Shown here in pieces: positions 6,264 through 6,664 of a stretch of DNA of 6,664 bases (position 1 is its first letter; every line of letters starts with the position of its first letter). The stretch lies in assembly GCA_000436755.1 (NCBI GenBank), contig FR887309.1, positions 27,145 through 33,808 on the forward strand. Direction: 5' to 3'. The notes under the pieces are model-generated. The model saw only the letters and a program-made list of their open reading frames with translations, made no database searches and was not told the origin of the DNA. Source of the stretch: Clostridium sp. CAG:253. Lineage in GTDB: Bacteria; Bacillota; Clostridia; Lachnospirales; Lachnospiraceae. A program made the translations under genes and the position numbers.

Positions 6264-6664
6264 ATGAGTAAAAACTATAGAGAGAAAGAATATAACAATA
6301 GCAATATCAGCAGTACACCGTATGATGATGTGTTTCGTACAATGTTAAACGATTGCACCAGATTTATATTGCCGCTTTTAAATGAGATATTTGGTGAGCA
6401 TTACGACGGCACGGAAAAAATAGTGTTTGCAAATGACTATCATTTCAAAAATATGCAGGACGGAGCAGAAGAAAAAATAATCACAGATTCGAGTTTCAAG
6501 GTAATAAGTAAATGGGGAGAAAAGAAATATCATCTGGAATGTCAGGCTACGATAGATAACAGTATGATAATACGTTTCTTTGAATATGACTCACAGATAG
6601 CACTTGACGACGCAACCATAGAGAAAGAGGGAAAAACAGAAGATGGCAAAAAGAGTGGTGGAGT
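6264..6664 (+). CDS. Rpn-like PD-(D/E)XK nuclease family protein (5' part)
   Basis: The frame starts at an ATG with GGAGG 7 bases upstream and stays open to the window edge, giving 133 residues. The opening STPYDDVFRTMLNDCTRFILPLLNEIFG (17-44) is the familiar start of the Rpn / PD-(D/E)XK transposase-like group, abundant in Lachnospiraceae genomes. The nuclease-like core is visible: Asp75 (ITDSSF), then Glu92 and Gln94 in YHLECQ, a D-x16-E-x-Q arrangement with the usual Lys replaced by Gln, as is common in this group. Members are related to the RpnA-E recombination-promoting nucleases of Escherichia coli. Some are called transposases from sequence alone without evidence of transposition. No inverted repeats or target duplications are seen at this end. 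It sits in its own unit after the plsC terminator. The C-terminal half is missing from the window. Confidence 0.8.
   Translation, partial: MSKNYREKEYNNSNISSTPYDDVFRTMLNDCTRFILPLLNEIFGEHYDGTEKIVFANDYHFKNMQDGAEEKIITDSSFKVISKWGEKKYHLECQATIDNSMIIRFFEYDSQIALDDATIEKEGKTEDGKKSGG

Noticed and set aside
6250..6267. Six-codon frame (MEEKE, stop) overlapping the Rpn-like start by ATGA
   Set aside because: It is formed by the -10-like TATAAT and the ribosome site, has no site of its own, and is most likely chance.
6264..6664. Calling the Rpn-like gene part of an insertion sequence
   Set aside because: No terminal inverted repeat or target duplication is seen, and the transposase label in this family rests on sequence similarity alone.

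Overview
The window is AT-rich, uses strong GGAGG-type ribosome binding sites, and carries BspA-like leucine-rich-repeat proteins, a clostridial-type PlsC and an Rpn-like PD-(D/E)XK protein. Together these suggest a low-GC Gram-positive, most likely a clostridial gut or rumen anaerobe of the Lachnospiraceae type. That placement is inferred from family content and composition; there is no marker gene here.

Layout. Bases 2-88 hold the 3' tail of an unidentified plus-strand gene. It converges on a LysR-family regulator (minus strand, 204-1085), and the two share a strong bidirectional terminator at 126-183. A 151-bp divergent region (1086-1236) separates the regulator from a plus-strand series. 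This series has two tandem secreted LRR paralogs (1237-2628 and 2719-4053), an unrecognised secreted protein with a C-terminal membrane or sorting-signal-like tail (4181-5092), and a 1-acyl-glycerol-3-phosphate acyltransferase, plsC (5268-5987). No convincing terminator lies within the series; a textbook one follows plsC at 6023-6064. A 199-bp intergenic region with small direct repeats then leads to an Rpn/PD-(D/E)XK nuclease-like gene that runs off the window end (6264-6664).

How the parts may work together. The divergent region carries a candidate LysR-type operator beside a perfect -10 box that lacks a good -35. This is what an activator-dependent promoter for the LRR genes would look like. 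The LRR pair has export signals but no visible wall anchor, while the next gene encodes an exported protein with a C-terminal hydrophobic tail preceded by a degenerate sorting-like motif. The most interesting hypothesis is therefore a small LysR-controlled cell-surface module: two LRR proteins plus a surface-tethered partner. This is inference from order, topology and paralogy. PlsC is a housekeeping phospholipid enzyme and may simply be a downstream neighbour.
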